Assembly (NCBI RefSeq): GCF_024584705.1
Contig: NZ_CP097384.1
Location: forward strand, 1,240,001-1,304,000
DNA from: Blastopirellula sp. J2-11
Lineage (GTDB): Bacteria > Planctomycetota > Planctomycetia > Pirellulales > Pirellulaceae
DNA length: 64,000 nucleotides
Direction: 5' to 3'
This document shows, piece after piece, positions 8,214 to 16,797 of the stretch (positions are counted from its first letter, which is position 1; each line of letters starts with the position of its first letter). The position numbers and the translations under genes were made by a program. The notes beneath the pieces were generated by a model, which saw only the letters and a program-made list of their open reading frames with translations, did not search any database and had not been told where the DNA came from.

Positions 8214-9173
8214 CTACTGGTTGATGATTTGGCCATCGCCGCGCATCGCCATGCGACGGAAGCTGGTGACGTCGACTGTTTCGGGAACGAAGCGAACCGA
8301 GCCGTCCGACATGGCGAATTGGGCGCCGCCTGGATGTTCAGAGTTGACCATCACCGACGAGAGATACGACGCGTCGCAATTGAAGCCGGAGCGGCCGTTG
8401 CAGTTGGCGTTGGGACCGTCTTGGATCGGTAGGATGCCGCCGCCTGAATGTTCGGTTTGAGCAAACATATCGCCGGTATTGCCGGATCCGGCCCAACCGC
8501 CCCAGTCGCCGTAGGTAATGTCGGCTCCGTTGCCAACGACCGTCAGATCGCGTCCTGAGTGTTCACCGAGCAGCAGCGTGTTCGAGGTCCCGTCGGTCAG
8601 CGAATTAAAACCGAGCTTCTCGTTGTATCCGAACGCCCCGTTGTTACATTTCCAGCCGTACCACGAAAAGCATTCGCCCCAGTCAGCGTGCTTATCGGTG
8701 TTGCTTTCATTTAGCGCGCCGTTGATTCCGACATAACTATGGAATTGATGATTCTTATTGTTGTTTCCCCAGTAATTTTGATCAGTGGGATTTTTGGAAT
8801 AAGAAGGGCAGTTGAACGCCGAGATATTGACATGCGACAGAAGATTGGAGTTCACCGTGTCTTCATTGCTTTTAAAGCTGACGGTGTAGTCGAATTGGTC
8901 CGACAGATTGCTTTGCTCAATGAACGGTAGAATCGAAATCTTCCAGGTAATGTACTGGGCTTCGCCGTAGGGCAGCATCAGGTAGGTGTCGTGGTACATG
9001 TGGCACGCCAGCGCGAGTTGTTTCATGTTGTTTTGGCACGACGAACGACGCGCCGCTTCCCGAGCTTGCTGCACCGCGGGTAACAGTAACGCAATCAGCA
9101 CGCCGATGATGGCGATAACAACCAACAGTTCAACGAGGGTGAACCCCAAACGACGTAGACGTAATCGAGACAT
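8214..9173 (-). CDS. DUF1559 pseudopilin-like protein
   Basis: The 319-residue product has a type IV pilin-type leader: basic residues, then [17 protein letters not shown], the prepilin peptidase site and N-terminal helix. It continues with the conserved QQAREAARR stretch and the DUF1559 body. Near the end it has the H-X9-DG motif ([17 protein letters not shown]). The family is greatly expanded in planctomycetes and is thought to be processed like a type II secretion pseudopilin; the exact role is not established. A GAGGT site precedes the ATG. The lipoprotein gene at 7639-8139 follows. The variable middle segment, rich in Trp, Gly and Asn, differs from the other five copies in the window. 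Confidence 0.92.
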   Translation of the reverse strand: MSRLRLRRLGFTLVELLVVIAIIGVLIALLLPAVQQAREAARRSSCQNNMKQLALACHMYHDTYLMLPYGEAQYITWKISILPFIEQSNLSDQFDYTVSFKSNEDTVNSNLLSHVNISAFNCPSYSKNPTDQNYWGNNNKNHQFHSYVGINGALNESNTDKHADWGECFSWYGWKCNNGAFGYNEKLGFNSLTDGTSNTLLLGEHSGRDLTVVGNGADITYGDWGGWAGSGNTGDMFAQTEHSGGGILPIQDGPNANCNGRSGFNCDASYLSSVMVNSEHPGGAQFAMSDGSVRFVPETVDVTSFRRMAMRGDGQIINQ

Positions 9174-9800
9174 AGATAGACCTCATAATGACAAAGAATG
9201 ATTGCAAACGCGATCGTCAGGCGAGTGAAACGAATTCACTTGCCTGGACTAATAACAAGATTCATTCCAAAGAATGGCTGCATGCGGCAAATAATGGGAA
9301 AATGGCTCGTTTAATGGAAGTCTGGTCGTCCTCAGGTAGGGGTCTTTTGTCGGAATCCGATGCAAATGTCTGGATATAACGCCTCGTGGACATTTTTTGC
9401 TCAGATTGCGGAGAAATAGCAACTGCGCAATCGTATGGCAGAGATGCATGCAAATGAGTCACCAGCGATTGCAAGTGAATGACAAATATGATGCTTGAAT
9501 TGAAATCGTTGTCGCGAAGGGACTGTCGCCGCGCAACAAAAACGCCGAGCGAGTTGGCTCGGCGTTGGCCGGATTTTGTCGAAAGACGATGTGGCGTCGA
9601 AGCGCTGGTCTGCGTTGACCTGCATCGACGAATCTTAGGATTCGCCTGCTTCGGTCGCCTTGGCCAGCTTGCCTTGCCGAAGCTGAAGACGCTACAGCCT
9701 TCGGGGAAAACGCTCTAGATCGGGTTCAATTCGCTGGTCTTGATCACCATCGGAACCTACTTTGATCATCCGAGGGAGCAGATTTGCGATGGTAACCCCG
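9174..9800. other. Long intergenic region with one terminator
   Basis: The gap of about 630 bp lies between fabH and the DUF1559 gene, both on the minus strand. It contains the terminator at 9538-9566, and the right part (9570-9800) has no gene. The left part (9190-9530) is locally AT-richer and should hold the promoter of the DUF1559 gene. Short frames on both strands here have no recognisable features. Confidence 0.5.
9538..9566 (-). terminator. Intrinsic terminator downstream of fabH
   Basis: The stem AACGCCGAGC/GCTCGGCGTT (9541-9550 and 9557-9566) is followed on the minus strand by a T-run. It lies 235 bp past the fabH stop, so fabH may have a long 3' untranslated region, or a short transcript in between may use it. 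Confidence 0.75.
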
Positions 9801-10850
9801 CTACCAGCGCATGATCGCCGTGCCCCAAGAGAGCCCGGCGCCAAAGCCGGAGAGCAGAACGTTGTCGCCGCGGCGAATCTTGCCGGCTTGATACGCTTCG
9901 TCCAGCACCAGCGGAACGCTGCCGGCCGACGTGTTGCCGTAGCGATCGAGATTGATCACGACCTTCTCGCGATCGAAGCCCAGGTTCTCGCAAGCGGCGT
10001 CGATGATCCGCACGTTCGCTTGATGCAGCAGCACCAGCGAGATGTCGTCGGCCGTCAGTTGGGCGTGCGTCAGCACGTCTTGAATACTGTCAGTAATCAC
10101 GCGGACCGCCCATTTGAAAACGCTGCGGCCATCCATGTGCAGAAAACCGCGACCAGCGGCCAGGCTTTGATCGTCCAGTCGTTCGGCCGAACCGCCGCCG
10201 GGAACGCAGAGCAATTCGCCTCCTTCCCCTTCGCTGCCAAGCGTGTAGGAGAGGAATCCTTGTTCTTCCGATCCGGCTCCTAATATGACGGCGCCTGCGC
10301 CATCGCCAAACAGCGGGTAGGTTCGCTTGTCGGCGGGATTGGCGATGCGAGACAGCAGATCAGCGCCGACGACCAACGCACGACGACTCGTTCCACAGCG
10401 TACGAACTGCGACGCGGTGATCATCGCGTACATAAAACCAGCACAAGCGGCGCTGACATCCATCGCCGCGCAGCGGATCCCCAGCCGATCTTGCAAGATG
10501 CAGGCTGTCGAAGGGGTCGGCATGTCGGGCGTGAACGTACCGACGACGATCAGATCGATTTCGCGCGGATCGACTCCGGCGTTTTCGATCGCCGCGTTGG
10601 CGGCCGCCAACGCCATGTCGCTGGTCGCCATGGTCGGCGGAGCATGCCGTCGCTCACGAATTCCGGTGCGTTGGATGATCCAGTCGGGGTCGCAGCCGAG
10701 CGAGGAGAGATCTTCGTTCTTGACGATATTCTCCGGCACGAAGCTGCCGACGCCGAGAACCTGCACGCCCAGCAGCTGTCGCAACGGACTGCGATCGGAG
10801 AGTTGTGAAACAGACTGCCCATCAATGGCAGCCGAGCTAGCCGACGGCAT
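9801..10850 (-). CDS. fabH: Beta-ketoacyl-ACP synthase III
   Basis: FabH starts fatty-acid synthesis by condensing acetyl-CoA (or a branched acyl-CoA) with malonyl-ACP. The 349-residue product has the thiolase-fold triad: Cys136 in AACAGF, His in LLHQAN and Asn in NTSAGS. It also has the GDGAGA loop and the C-terminal GFGAGLSWG. The frame is open 69 codons upstream; the Met at 10850 is chosen because the extra part overlaps the promoter region and the 5' end of pyrB on the other strand. With about 26 residues before the usual FabH start, translation could also begin slightly later. It is divergent from pyrB. Confidence 0.93.
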   Translation of the reverse strand: MPSASSAAIDGQSVSQLSDRSPLRQLLGVQVLGVGSFVPENIVKNEDLSSLGCDPDWIIQRTGIRERRHAPPTMATSDMALAAANAAIENAGVDPREIDLIVVGTFTPDMPTPSTACILQDRLGIRCAAMDVSAACAGFMYAMITASQFVRCGTSRRALVVGADLLSRIANPADKRTYPLFGDGAGAVILGAGSEEQGFLSYTLGSEGEGGELLCVPGGGSAERLDDQSLAAGRGFLHMDGRSVFKWAVRVITDSIQDVLTHAQLTADDISLVLLHQANVRIIDAACENLGFDREKVVINLDRYGNTSAGSVPLVLDEAYQAGKIRRGDNVLLSGFGAGLSWGTAIMRW

Positions 10851-11008
10851 GTAGGGGAAATTCCTGGGGGTGGCGAACTTTTGGCGCGAATTGCCAGTAT
10901 AACAAGCTTCGATCCATTTTCCACTTACGTGCGTCTGGTTGCTGGAGCCCGTAATACCACCTAAAATCGCACGCCAGCAATCGCTCGGCAGCCAACCAAC
11001 ATGACACG

Positions 11009-11968
11009 ATGATCGAACTTCCCCCGGAATTGGAGTCGCCGCCCGTCCCTTGGACACGGCGCCACTTACTCGACCTCGAGAGTCTTTCCGCCGCAGAAAT
11101 CACCACGGCGCTAGACGTCGCTCAGCGTTTTAAAGACGCAACTCGCGACTGTAAAGACAGATTACCGACATTAGCGGGGGTCACGTCGGTCAACCTCTTC
11201 TTTGAAGACTCGACCCGCACACGGACTAGTTTTTCGCTGGCCGCCCGCCGATTGGGGGCCGATAACATCGAATTCTCGGCTTCCAGCAGCAGCGTCTCGA
11301 AGGGAGAAACGTTGCTCGATACCGCCAAAACGATCGAATCGATGCAAATCGACGCGATGGTGGTTCGGCATCGATCGCCGGGCGCACCGCAAATGTTGGC
11401 GAAAAATCTTGATTGCTGCGTGATCAATGCCGGCGATGGCCCGCACGAGCATCCGACGCAAGGGTTGCTCGACATCCTGACCATTCGTCAGCATCGCGGC
11501 ACGATCGCCGGGTTAACCGTAGCGCTGGTCGGCGATATTGCCCACAGCCGCACCGCTCGCTCCAACATCTGGGGCCTGCAGAAGCTGGGCGCTCATGTGA
11601 TTGTCTGCGGTCCGTCGACGCTCGTCTCGAAGCAGTGGGAAAAGCTGGGAGTCGAAGTTTCGCACGATTTGGATGACATCGTCGCTCGCTGCGACGTCTT
11701 GAACCTGCTGCGGATTCAATTCGAGCGACAATACACGCGCCCCTTTCCGTCGGTCCGCGAGTACGCACTGCTCTATGCGATGAATCGCGAACGGATGGAG
11801 CAAGCGAAAGAAGATATCCTGATCATGGCGCCAGGCCCGATCAATCGCGGAGTTGAAGTGACGCCGGAAGTTGCCGACGGCTCGCAGTCGGTCATTCTGC
11901 ATCAAGTGAACAACGGGTTGGCGGTGCGGATGGCCGCGTTGTATCTGGTCACCAAAGCGCCCCGGTAA
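11009..11968 (+). CDS. pyrB: Aspartate carbamoyltransferase catalytic subunit
   Basis: PyrB joins carbamoyl phosphate and aspartate in pyrimidine synthesis. The 319-residue product has the carbamoyl phosphate site STRTRTS at 68-74, the mobile-loop SVSKGE, the HPTQ motif, and the late loop [11 protein letters not shown]. Length is normal for the catalytic chain. A dihydroorotase-like gene starts 7 bp after the stop, the arrangement seen for pyrB-pyrC' in Pseudomonas. There the second protein is catalytically dead and is needed for the ATCase complex. No pyrI-type regulatory chain is encoded nearby. Confidence 0.95.
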   Translation: MIELPPELESPPVPWTRRHLLDLESLSAAEITTALDVAQRFKDATRDCKDRLPTLAGVTSVNLFFEDSTRTRTSFSLAARRLGADNIEFSASSSSVSKGETLLDTAKTIESMQIDAMVVRHRSPGAPQMLAKNLDCCVINAGDGPHEHPTQGLLDILTIRQHRGTIAGLTVALVGDIAHSRTARSNIWGLQKLGAHVIVCGPSTLVSKQWEKLGVEVSHDLDDIVARCDVLNLLRIQFERQYTRPFPSVREYALLYAMNRERMEQAKEDILIMAPGPINRGVEVTPEVADGSQSVILHQVNNGLAVRMAALYLVTKAPR

Positions 11969-11975
11969 AGAAAAC

Positions 11976-13244
11976 ATGACGACGATCCTGCTGAAAAATG
12001 GCCGCCTGATCGATCCGAGTCAACAACTCGATCGCGTGACCAATGTCTTGTTGAAGGATGAGATCGTCGCTTCCCTCGACGCCCAAGAGACGTACGCCGA
12101 TCTGGTGATCGACGTGACCGGCAAGATCATCGCGCCGGGTCTGATCGACATGCACGTGCAACTGCGCGAGCCAGGCTGGGAAGAAGACGAAACGATCGCC
12201 AGCGGTGCGGCGGCGGCGATCGCCGGCGGTTTCACTTCGATCGCGTGCATTCCCAACACCGAACCTCCGCTCGATTCGCCTGCGAGTATCGAATACGTTC
12301 GCCACAAAGCGGCCCGCGCCGATAAGTGCAACGTCTTTGTCATCGCATGCGCCAGCAGTGGACGAAAAGGAGAGCAACTCTCCGAAATCGGCACGTTGGT
12401 CGAAGCAGGCGCCGTCGGCTTTAGCGACGCGTCTCGCGCGATCACCAATCCCGAACTGCTCCGCCGCGCGCTCGAATACACGCAGATGTTCGACAAGCCG
12501 GTTCTCAACCGACCGGAATTGATTGAGTTGACGCACAACGGCGTCATGCATGACGGCATGGTCTCGCTGGTGCTGGGACTCGCGCCGATTCCGGCCGCCG
12601 CCGAAGACGTGATGGCGGCCCGCGACATCTGCCTGTGTGAAACGACCGGCGGCCGGCTGCATCTGATGAGCGTCTCGTCGAGCGGAACCGTCGAAATCCT
12701 GCGTCGCGCCAAAGCGCGCGGCGTACGGACGACCGCCGAGATTCACCCCTGCAACTTTTCGCTGACCGACGAAGCGCTGCGAGAGTTTGATCCCAATTGC
12801 AAAGTCAATCCGCCGCTCCGTTCAGCCGATCATGTAGCGGCCTGCATCGCTGGCTTGAAGGACGGGACGATCGACGTCATCTCCAGCGGGCACGCTCCCC
12901 GCGCGTCGCAAAAGAAGATGCATGAGATGACCGACGCGCCGTTCGGCATGGTTTCGCTGGAGACGACGCTCGGCCTGACGGCGACCAAGTTAGTGCAGCC
13001 GGGACATTTGACCTGGAGCCAGGCGATCGACAAATTGAGTACGACTCCCGCACGTATTTTGGGTGTTCCGAAAGGAACGCTGATGGTCGGCGCCGACGCC
13101 GACGTCACGATTATCGATCCCGATTTGCCGTGGACGGTTGACACCTCCCAATTCGCTTCTCGCAGCTCTAACTGTCCGTTTGATGGTTGGAAATTGATCG
13201 GCAAAGCGACCAACGTGATCGTTGGCGGCGTCGTCAAGTTGTAG
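11976..13244 (+). CDS. pyrC: Dihydroorotase-like protein with lost metal ligands (PyrC'-type)
   Basis: The 422-residue protein aligns along its whole length with type I dihydroorotases (amidohydrolase superfamily), but its active site is degenerate. The usual metal motif DxHxHxRxP reads DMHVQLREP, so the second His is Gln. The segment that normally reads HIAHVS is HLMSVS. The catalytic TDHAPH is SGHAPR, so the Asp is Gly. The PHH before that region is PCN. Pseudomonas PyrC' shows the same kind of loss and acts as an assembly partner of PyrB. The tight spacing after pyrB supports that role here. An active dihydroorotase should then be encoded elsewhere in the genome. Automatic annotation would probably call this an active PyrC. 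Confidence 0.85.
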   Translation: MTTILLKNGRLIDPSQQLDRVTNVLLKDEIVASLDAQETYADLVIDVTGKIIAPGLIDMHVQLREPGWEEDETIASGAAAAIAGGFTSIACIPNTEPPLDSPASIEYVRHKAARADKCNVFVIACASSGRKGEQLSEIGTLVEAGAVGFSDASRAITNPELLRRALEYTQMFDKPVLNRPELIELTHNGVMHDGMVSLVLGLAPIPAAAEDVMAARDICLCETTGGRLHLMSVSSSGTVEILRRAKARGVRTTAEIHPCNFSLTDEALREFDPNCKVNPPLRSADHVAACIAGLKDGTIDVISSGHAPRASQKKMHEMTDAPFGMVSLETTLGLTATKLVQPGHLTWSQAIDKLSTTPARILGVPKGTLMVGADADVTIIDPDLPWTVDTSQFASRSSNCPFDGWKLIGKATNVIVGGVVKL

Positions 13245-13340
13245 GCAGAACCCGAAAAACCAATTAGTTCGGGTCGATACGTTCGCTGAGAGAACGTAGA
13301 ATTCCGCGCAGGCTTCCTTCTTCTGTTGCGGAAACGACCA

Positions 13341-14105
13341 ATGCCCCTGATCATCGACGGCTACAACTTGCTCTACGCATCCGGCGTGGTCAGTTCGCTC
13401 GATGGGAACGGCAGTTTCGAGCAGGATCGCCTGATGCTGCTGGAGCTGATTCGCTCGATCGTCGATCCGCAGGAGATTCGCCAGACGGTCGTCGTCTTCG
13501 ACTCGGCCAAGGCGCCCCCCGGTCTGCCGCGAACCGTTCGTTACCATGACATCGTAGTTCACTTCGCCTCCGAATATGCGGATGCGGATGAGATGATTGA
13601 AGTGCTGATCGAGCGCCATACGGCGCCCAAACGGCTAACCGTCGTCTCCAGCGACCATCGCGTTCAACGCGCCGCACGTCGCCGCAAAGCGACCGCGATC
13701 GATAGTGGGCAATGGATCAGCCTGATGCGACGCAAGCGTCAGGCTCAGATCAAAGCGGCCGAACAGCCAACCAAACCGCAGGCTCCCCCGTCTCAGTCCG
13801 AAGTGGCTCGCTGGATGCGTGAGTTCTCAGAGATCGATGTCGACCAAATTGCCCGTGAGCTGAAACCGCTGCGCACCCCCAATCGACCACCGCCGACCAC
13901 GCCAAAATCGGCGCCGCCAAGCCTAGCGAAGCCGGCTGGAGAAGGGGATTCAGAAAAGCCGGAACTCGAAAATCCGTTTCCGGATGGTTTTGAAGAGGAC
14001 GTTCGACAGCTGGGGAGCCAGCTGGGAGGTTCTGTCTTCCCGGCCGATTATCTCGATCAGATTGCCCGCGAGTTCTTTGACGACGACGACAAACCGTCAC
14101 GTTAA
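13341..14105 (+). CDS. NYN/PIN-domain protein, YacP-like putative ribonuclease
   Basis: The 254-residue product begins with LIIDGYNLLYA, the N-terminal strand and first acidic residue of NYN-domain nucleases. It continues with VVVFDSAKAP and VVSSDHRVQRAARRRKA, which bring further conserved Asp residues of the metal site. The NYN domain fills about residues 1-130. The rest is a basic and proline-rich linker and an acidic end that is predicted to be flexible. YacP-type proteins are linked to RNA turnover. The ATG at 13341 is preferred over the in-frame TTG at 13326. It follows the pyrimidine genes by 96 bp on the same strand. Confidence 0.8.
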   Translation: MPLIIDGYNLLYASGVVSSLDGNGSFEQDRLMLLELIRSIVDPQEIRQTVVVFDSAKAPPGLPRTVRYHDIVVHFASEYADADEMIEVLIERHTAPKRLTVVSSDHRVQRAARRRKATAIDSGQWISLMRRKRQAQIKAAEQPTKPQAPPSQSEVARWMREFSEIDVDQIARELKPLRTPNRPPPTTPKSAPPSLAKPAGEGDSEKPELENPFPDGFEEDVRQLGSQLGGSVFPADYLDQIAREFFDDDDKPSR

Positions 14106-14433
14106 GTCGTAGGTTTGGGCGCATCAGCAGAACTCTTATCAGCCGACGGGCATTAGCCCCGGTTTCTGAAGGTAACTCATTCGCGAGAGTCAAATGAGGG
14201 GCAAACCGCGGCTAACGCCGTGCGGCTGATTTCGATGGATGAAAGCTCACTTCGCCGCTTCTCGGCATAATCGTGCGCGCTCGCCCAATCCGTAAAAACC
14301 GGTCTAACCGGCACAGCCACGCAAACCGCACGTTTTTCCCAGATGTTGCATTTTAGCCACACGGTACACCGATCCCATACTTTGTAACCGACACGTAACC
14401 TTCCCCCTCTCGCGTTCGTTGGAGATCCTACTC
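14106..14433. other. Intergenic region with an inverted-repeat element
   Basis: This 328-bp gap contains the imperfect inverted repeat at 14138-14230. The part from 14231 to 14433 should carry the promoter of the histone-like gene. No coding region is supported. Confidence 0.5.
14138..14230. repeat. Imperfect 28-bp inverted repeat (REP-like)
   Basis: The left arm at 14138-14165 begins ATCAGCCG and ends CGGTTT; the right arm at 14203-14230 is its reverse complement at 23 of 28 positions. The loop contains a second short dyad (CTCATT with AAATGAG). The left arm lies 33 bp past the stop of the NYN gene. It has no T-run. Confidence 0.8.
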
Positions 14434-14919
14434 GTGGCCAAAGCCCAAACCAGCAAATCGACCCCGCGTAAGACCGCTGCGAAAAAGACCGCCCCTGCGA
14501 AGAAGACCGAAGCAAAGCGGAGCCCGAAAGCGGCCGCGCCCAAGAAACGCGCCGCTACCAAGGCTGCGACCAAGGAAGAAGACGTCAAGTCGAAGGCGGC
14601 CGCCGAACAAGAAGTGACGATCGATCGCCGCCGCAAAGAAGAGGCGGTTCCGACCGAACGCCGAGCCAAAGTTGCTCGTCGCCGCCAGATCGACCCGACC
14701 ACTTGCGAACGGGACTACAACAACGAAGAGATCGAATTCATGCAGGCCTTGGACGCCTACAAGCGGACCAGCGGTCGCATGTTCCCGACTTGCAGCGAAG
14801 TGCTAGAAGTGCTGAAAGCCTTGGGCTACCAGAAATCGATCGGCGGAGGCGACATGCCGGCCGAGCCAGAAATGCCGAGCGTTGAAGAGACGCCGATCAT
14901 GGAAGACGCCGACCTGTAA
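14434..14919 (+). CDS. Histone H1-like basic protein with a conserved C-terminal domain
   Basis: The 161-residue product has two parts. Residues 1-60 are rich in Lys, Ala and Pro, with AAKKT- and APKK-like runs as in histone H1 and chlamydial Hc proteins, which bind DNA. Residues 85-140 form a compact domain ([20 protein letters not shown], then [16 protein letters not shown]). I do not recognise it from a named family, but it looks folded and helical. The start is decided by the GGAG at 14421-14424, which fits a GTG start at 14434; the TTG at 14419 overlaps that site and is not used. It may be a nucleoid-associated protein. Confidence 0.78.
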   Translation: MAKAQTSKSTPRKTAAKKTAPAKKTEAKRSPKAAAPKKRAATKAATKEEDVKSKAAAEQEVTIDRRRKEEAVPTERRAKVARRRQIDPTTCERDYNNEEIEFMQALDAYKRTSGRMFPTCSEVLEVLKALGYQKSIGGGDMPAEPEMPSVEETPIMEDADL

Positions 14920-15122
14920 GATCAAAAATCGCTATCACTGCTTGCTACCAGCGAAACAGGAAGGCCGTCCCCTCGGTCTTCCTATTTTGTTTCTTGAGCG
15001 ATTCTCTCTTGTCGCGACGAAAAAATCTCTCTACTCTCCCCACGCGCGAAGAACTTTTCTTCCACTCACTTGTTGATTGGCCCCAACCGGGGACAACGGC
15101 AAAGCGATCAAATACACCAACT

Positions 15123-15884
15123 ATGAGGGCTCGCAACGTGGGCGAACCATCAAATCAGCAGATTTCGGCCAAGTATTGGCTGCAACAAAGCGGCATTCTC
15201 TTGGCGCTGGCCTGCACTGGATGCCAAATGGCGGCCAGCAGTTCCAACGTCGCTGGCGTACGTGCGGTCGAAAGCGGTCAGCCGATGGCGGCCGTCAACC
15301 ACTTCCATAATGCGCTGGCCAACGACCCGACCAACGCCGACGCGCTGTACAACATGGCTGCTACCTATCATGAGATGGCGAAAACCAACAACGATCCGGC
15401 GATGCTGAAGCAGGCCGAAGAGTTCTACAACCGCTGTCTCGACCAAGATCCCAACCATGTCGATTGCCACCGCGGCCTAGCGGTCATGTTGATCGACACC
15501 AAACAGCCCGACCGCGCCTACACGCTGATGGAACGTTGGGCTCAGCAAAATCCGAGTTCGGCTGATCCCAAGATTGAGTTGGCTCGACTTTACCAGGAAT
15601 TTGGGGACGAGCAGTCGGCGCTGACCCAGTTGAATCAAGCGGTCGCGATCGACGCCAACAGTGCTCGCGCCTGGGCCGCTCTGGGAAACATGCGAGAAAA
15701 ATCAGGCGATCTCAATCAGGCTTTGGCCAACTATCAACGATCCCTGCAGCTGAACAGCTTTCAAGACGGCGTCAGCACCCGCGTCGCGACCTTGACCCGA
15801 CAAGGGGTTCAAGCCGATACACCATTTTCGCCAGCTGGCGATACCCGCATCGTTCAAAACCCCAACACGACGCAGCGATATTAG
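15123..15884 (+). CDS. TPR-repeat lipoprotein
   Basis: The 253-residue product has an N-terminal hydrophobic segment ending at a cysteine (LALAC or CTGC, either of which could be lipidated). Several tetratricopeptide repeats follow between about residues 45 and 225, with typical spaced residues such as NADALYNMAATYHEM and ARAWAALGNMREKSGDLNQAL. TPR repeats bind partner proteins; the closest known roles are in outer-membrane complex assembly. The frame is open 43 codons upstream without a signal, so the Met at 15123 is chosen. The methyltransferase gene starts 3 bp after the stop, so the two are an operon. Confidence 0.82.
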   Translation: MRARNVGEPSNQQISAKYWLQQSGILLALACTGCQMAASSSNVAGVRAVESGQPMAAVNHFHNALANDPTNADALYNMAATYHEMAKTNNDPAMLKQAEEFYNRCLDQDPNHVDCHRGLAVMLIDTKQPDRAYTLMERWAQQNPSSADPKIELARLYQEFGDEQSALTQLNQAVAIDANSARAWAALGNMREKSGDLNQALANYQRSLQLNSFQDGVSTRVATLTRQGVQADTPFSPAGDTRIVQNPNTTQRY

Positions 15885-15887
15885 AGA

Positions 15888-16622
15888 ATGTCGGGAGAAA
15901 CGACTCCCTACCAGCGCGATCTGGCGTATGTCCACTCCGCCGGATACAGCCGCATCATGTTGCCTGTCGCACATGAGATGGCCTGGCGTCTGCGCGATCG
16001 CCAACTTTCTAGCGGCACGATCGTAGATCTGGGATGCGGCGCCGGTCAGGCAGCAGGCGAATATACTGCAGCCGGATATGACGCGATCGGCGTCGATCTC
16101 TCGCCGGCAATGATCGAGTTGGCTCAAAATATTGTCTCCAACGCTCGGTTTGAAGTAGGAAGCTGGACGAGCTGGCCATTGCCGCCGTGCGTAGCGATTT
16201 CGGCATTGGGAGAGGTCATCTGTTATCTCTCAAGCGGCGTCGATCCTGTCGCCGCGTTGCAAGACTTCTTTGCGAAGGCGTTTACGGCGCTTGCCGCCGG
16301 CGGATTGTTGGTCTTTGATGTCGTTGAGATCGGCTGGGGACGCGAATTGGCCCCCACTTGGACTGCCGGCGAAGATTGGCATTGCCTGGTCAAATACCAA
16401 TATGAAGAAACCAAACATCAGCTGACGCGGCGGATCACTACCTTTCGCGCAGCCGGGGAACTCTACCGCCGACAAGACGAAGTCCATCGCCAACAGCTGT
16501 TCGGCCGCGACGAAGTCGCCCAGATGCTAGAGCAAGCTGGCTTTCAGGTCGAAGTCGCCGAGCGCTTTGGCGACTTCACCCCGCTATCAGGCCGAGCCTT
16601 TTTTGCCGCGACGAAGCGGTGA
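15888..16622 (+). CDS. Class I SAM-dependent methyltransferase
   Basis: The 244-residue product has the SAM-binding motif I VDLGCGAGQAA near residues 46-56 and the acidic motif II GVDLSPAMIELA. A poorly conserved C-terminal half follows, as is usual in the Methyltransf_25 group. The substrate cannot be told from the sequence. It lies 3 bp after the TPR lipoprotein gene. The stop is followed at once by TAAGAAAAGCGG, part of a motif also found after purB and the nagB-like gene, and then by an inverted repeat. Confidence 0.87.
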   Translation: MSGETTPYQRDLAYVHSAGYSRIMLPVAHEMAWRLRDRQLSSGTIVDLGCGAGQAAGEYTAAGYDAIGVDLSPAMIELAQNIVSNARFEVGSWTSWPLPPCVAISALGEVICYLSSGVDPVAALQDFFAKAFTALAAGGLLVFDVVEIGWGRELAPTWTAGEDWHCLVKYQYEETKHQLTRRITTFRAAGELYRRQDEVHRQQLFGRDEVAQMLEQAGFQVEVAERFGDFTPLSGRAFFAATKR

Positions 16623-16648
16623 TAAGAAAAGCGGAAAGCGGAACATCG

Positions 16649-16740
16649 TAGCCCGTTGCGCGAGCGAGGGAATGTGGTTGGCAATCCCAACTCGGATTGA
16701 ATTGGCGAGCCGCTTTTCCTCGCTTACGCTAGAGGGCTAG
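16649..16740. repeat. Imperfect inverted repeat of TAGCCC type (REP-like)
   Basis: The left arm at 16649-16670 begins TAGCCCGTTGCGCGAGCG and the right arm at 16718-16739 ends AGAGGGCTA. The arms pair over about 21 bases with a few mismatches and one gap. The element is 26 bp downstream of the methyltransferase stop and follows the short GAAAAGCGG motif. Confidence 0.75.
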
Positions 16741-16797
16741 TGTTTACTTGGCTCGAAAAAACGCAGCTTCAAAACTTTGGGCTACGAGGGAACCGCT

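Noticed and set aside
11976-13244. Plain annotation as an active dihydroorotase
   Set aside because: Several metal and catalytic residues are replaced at once, which is not compatible with the known type I mechanism.
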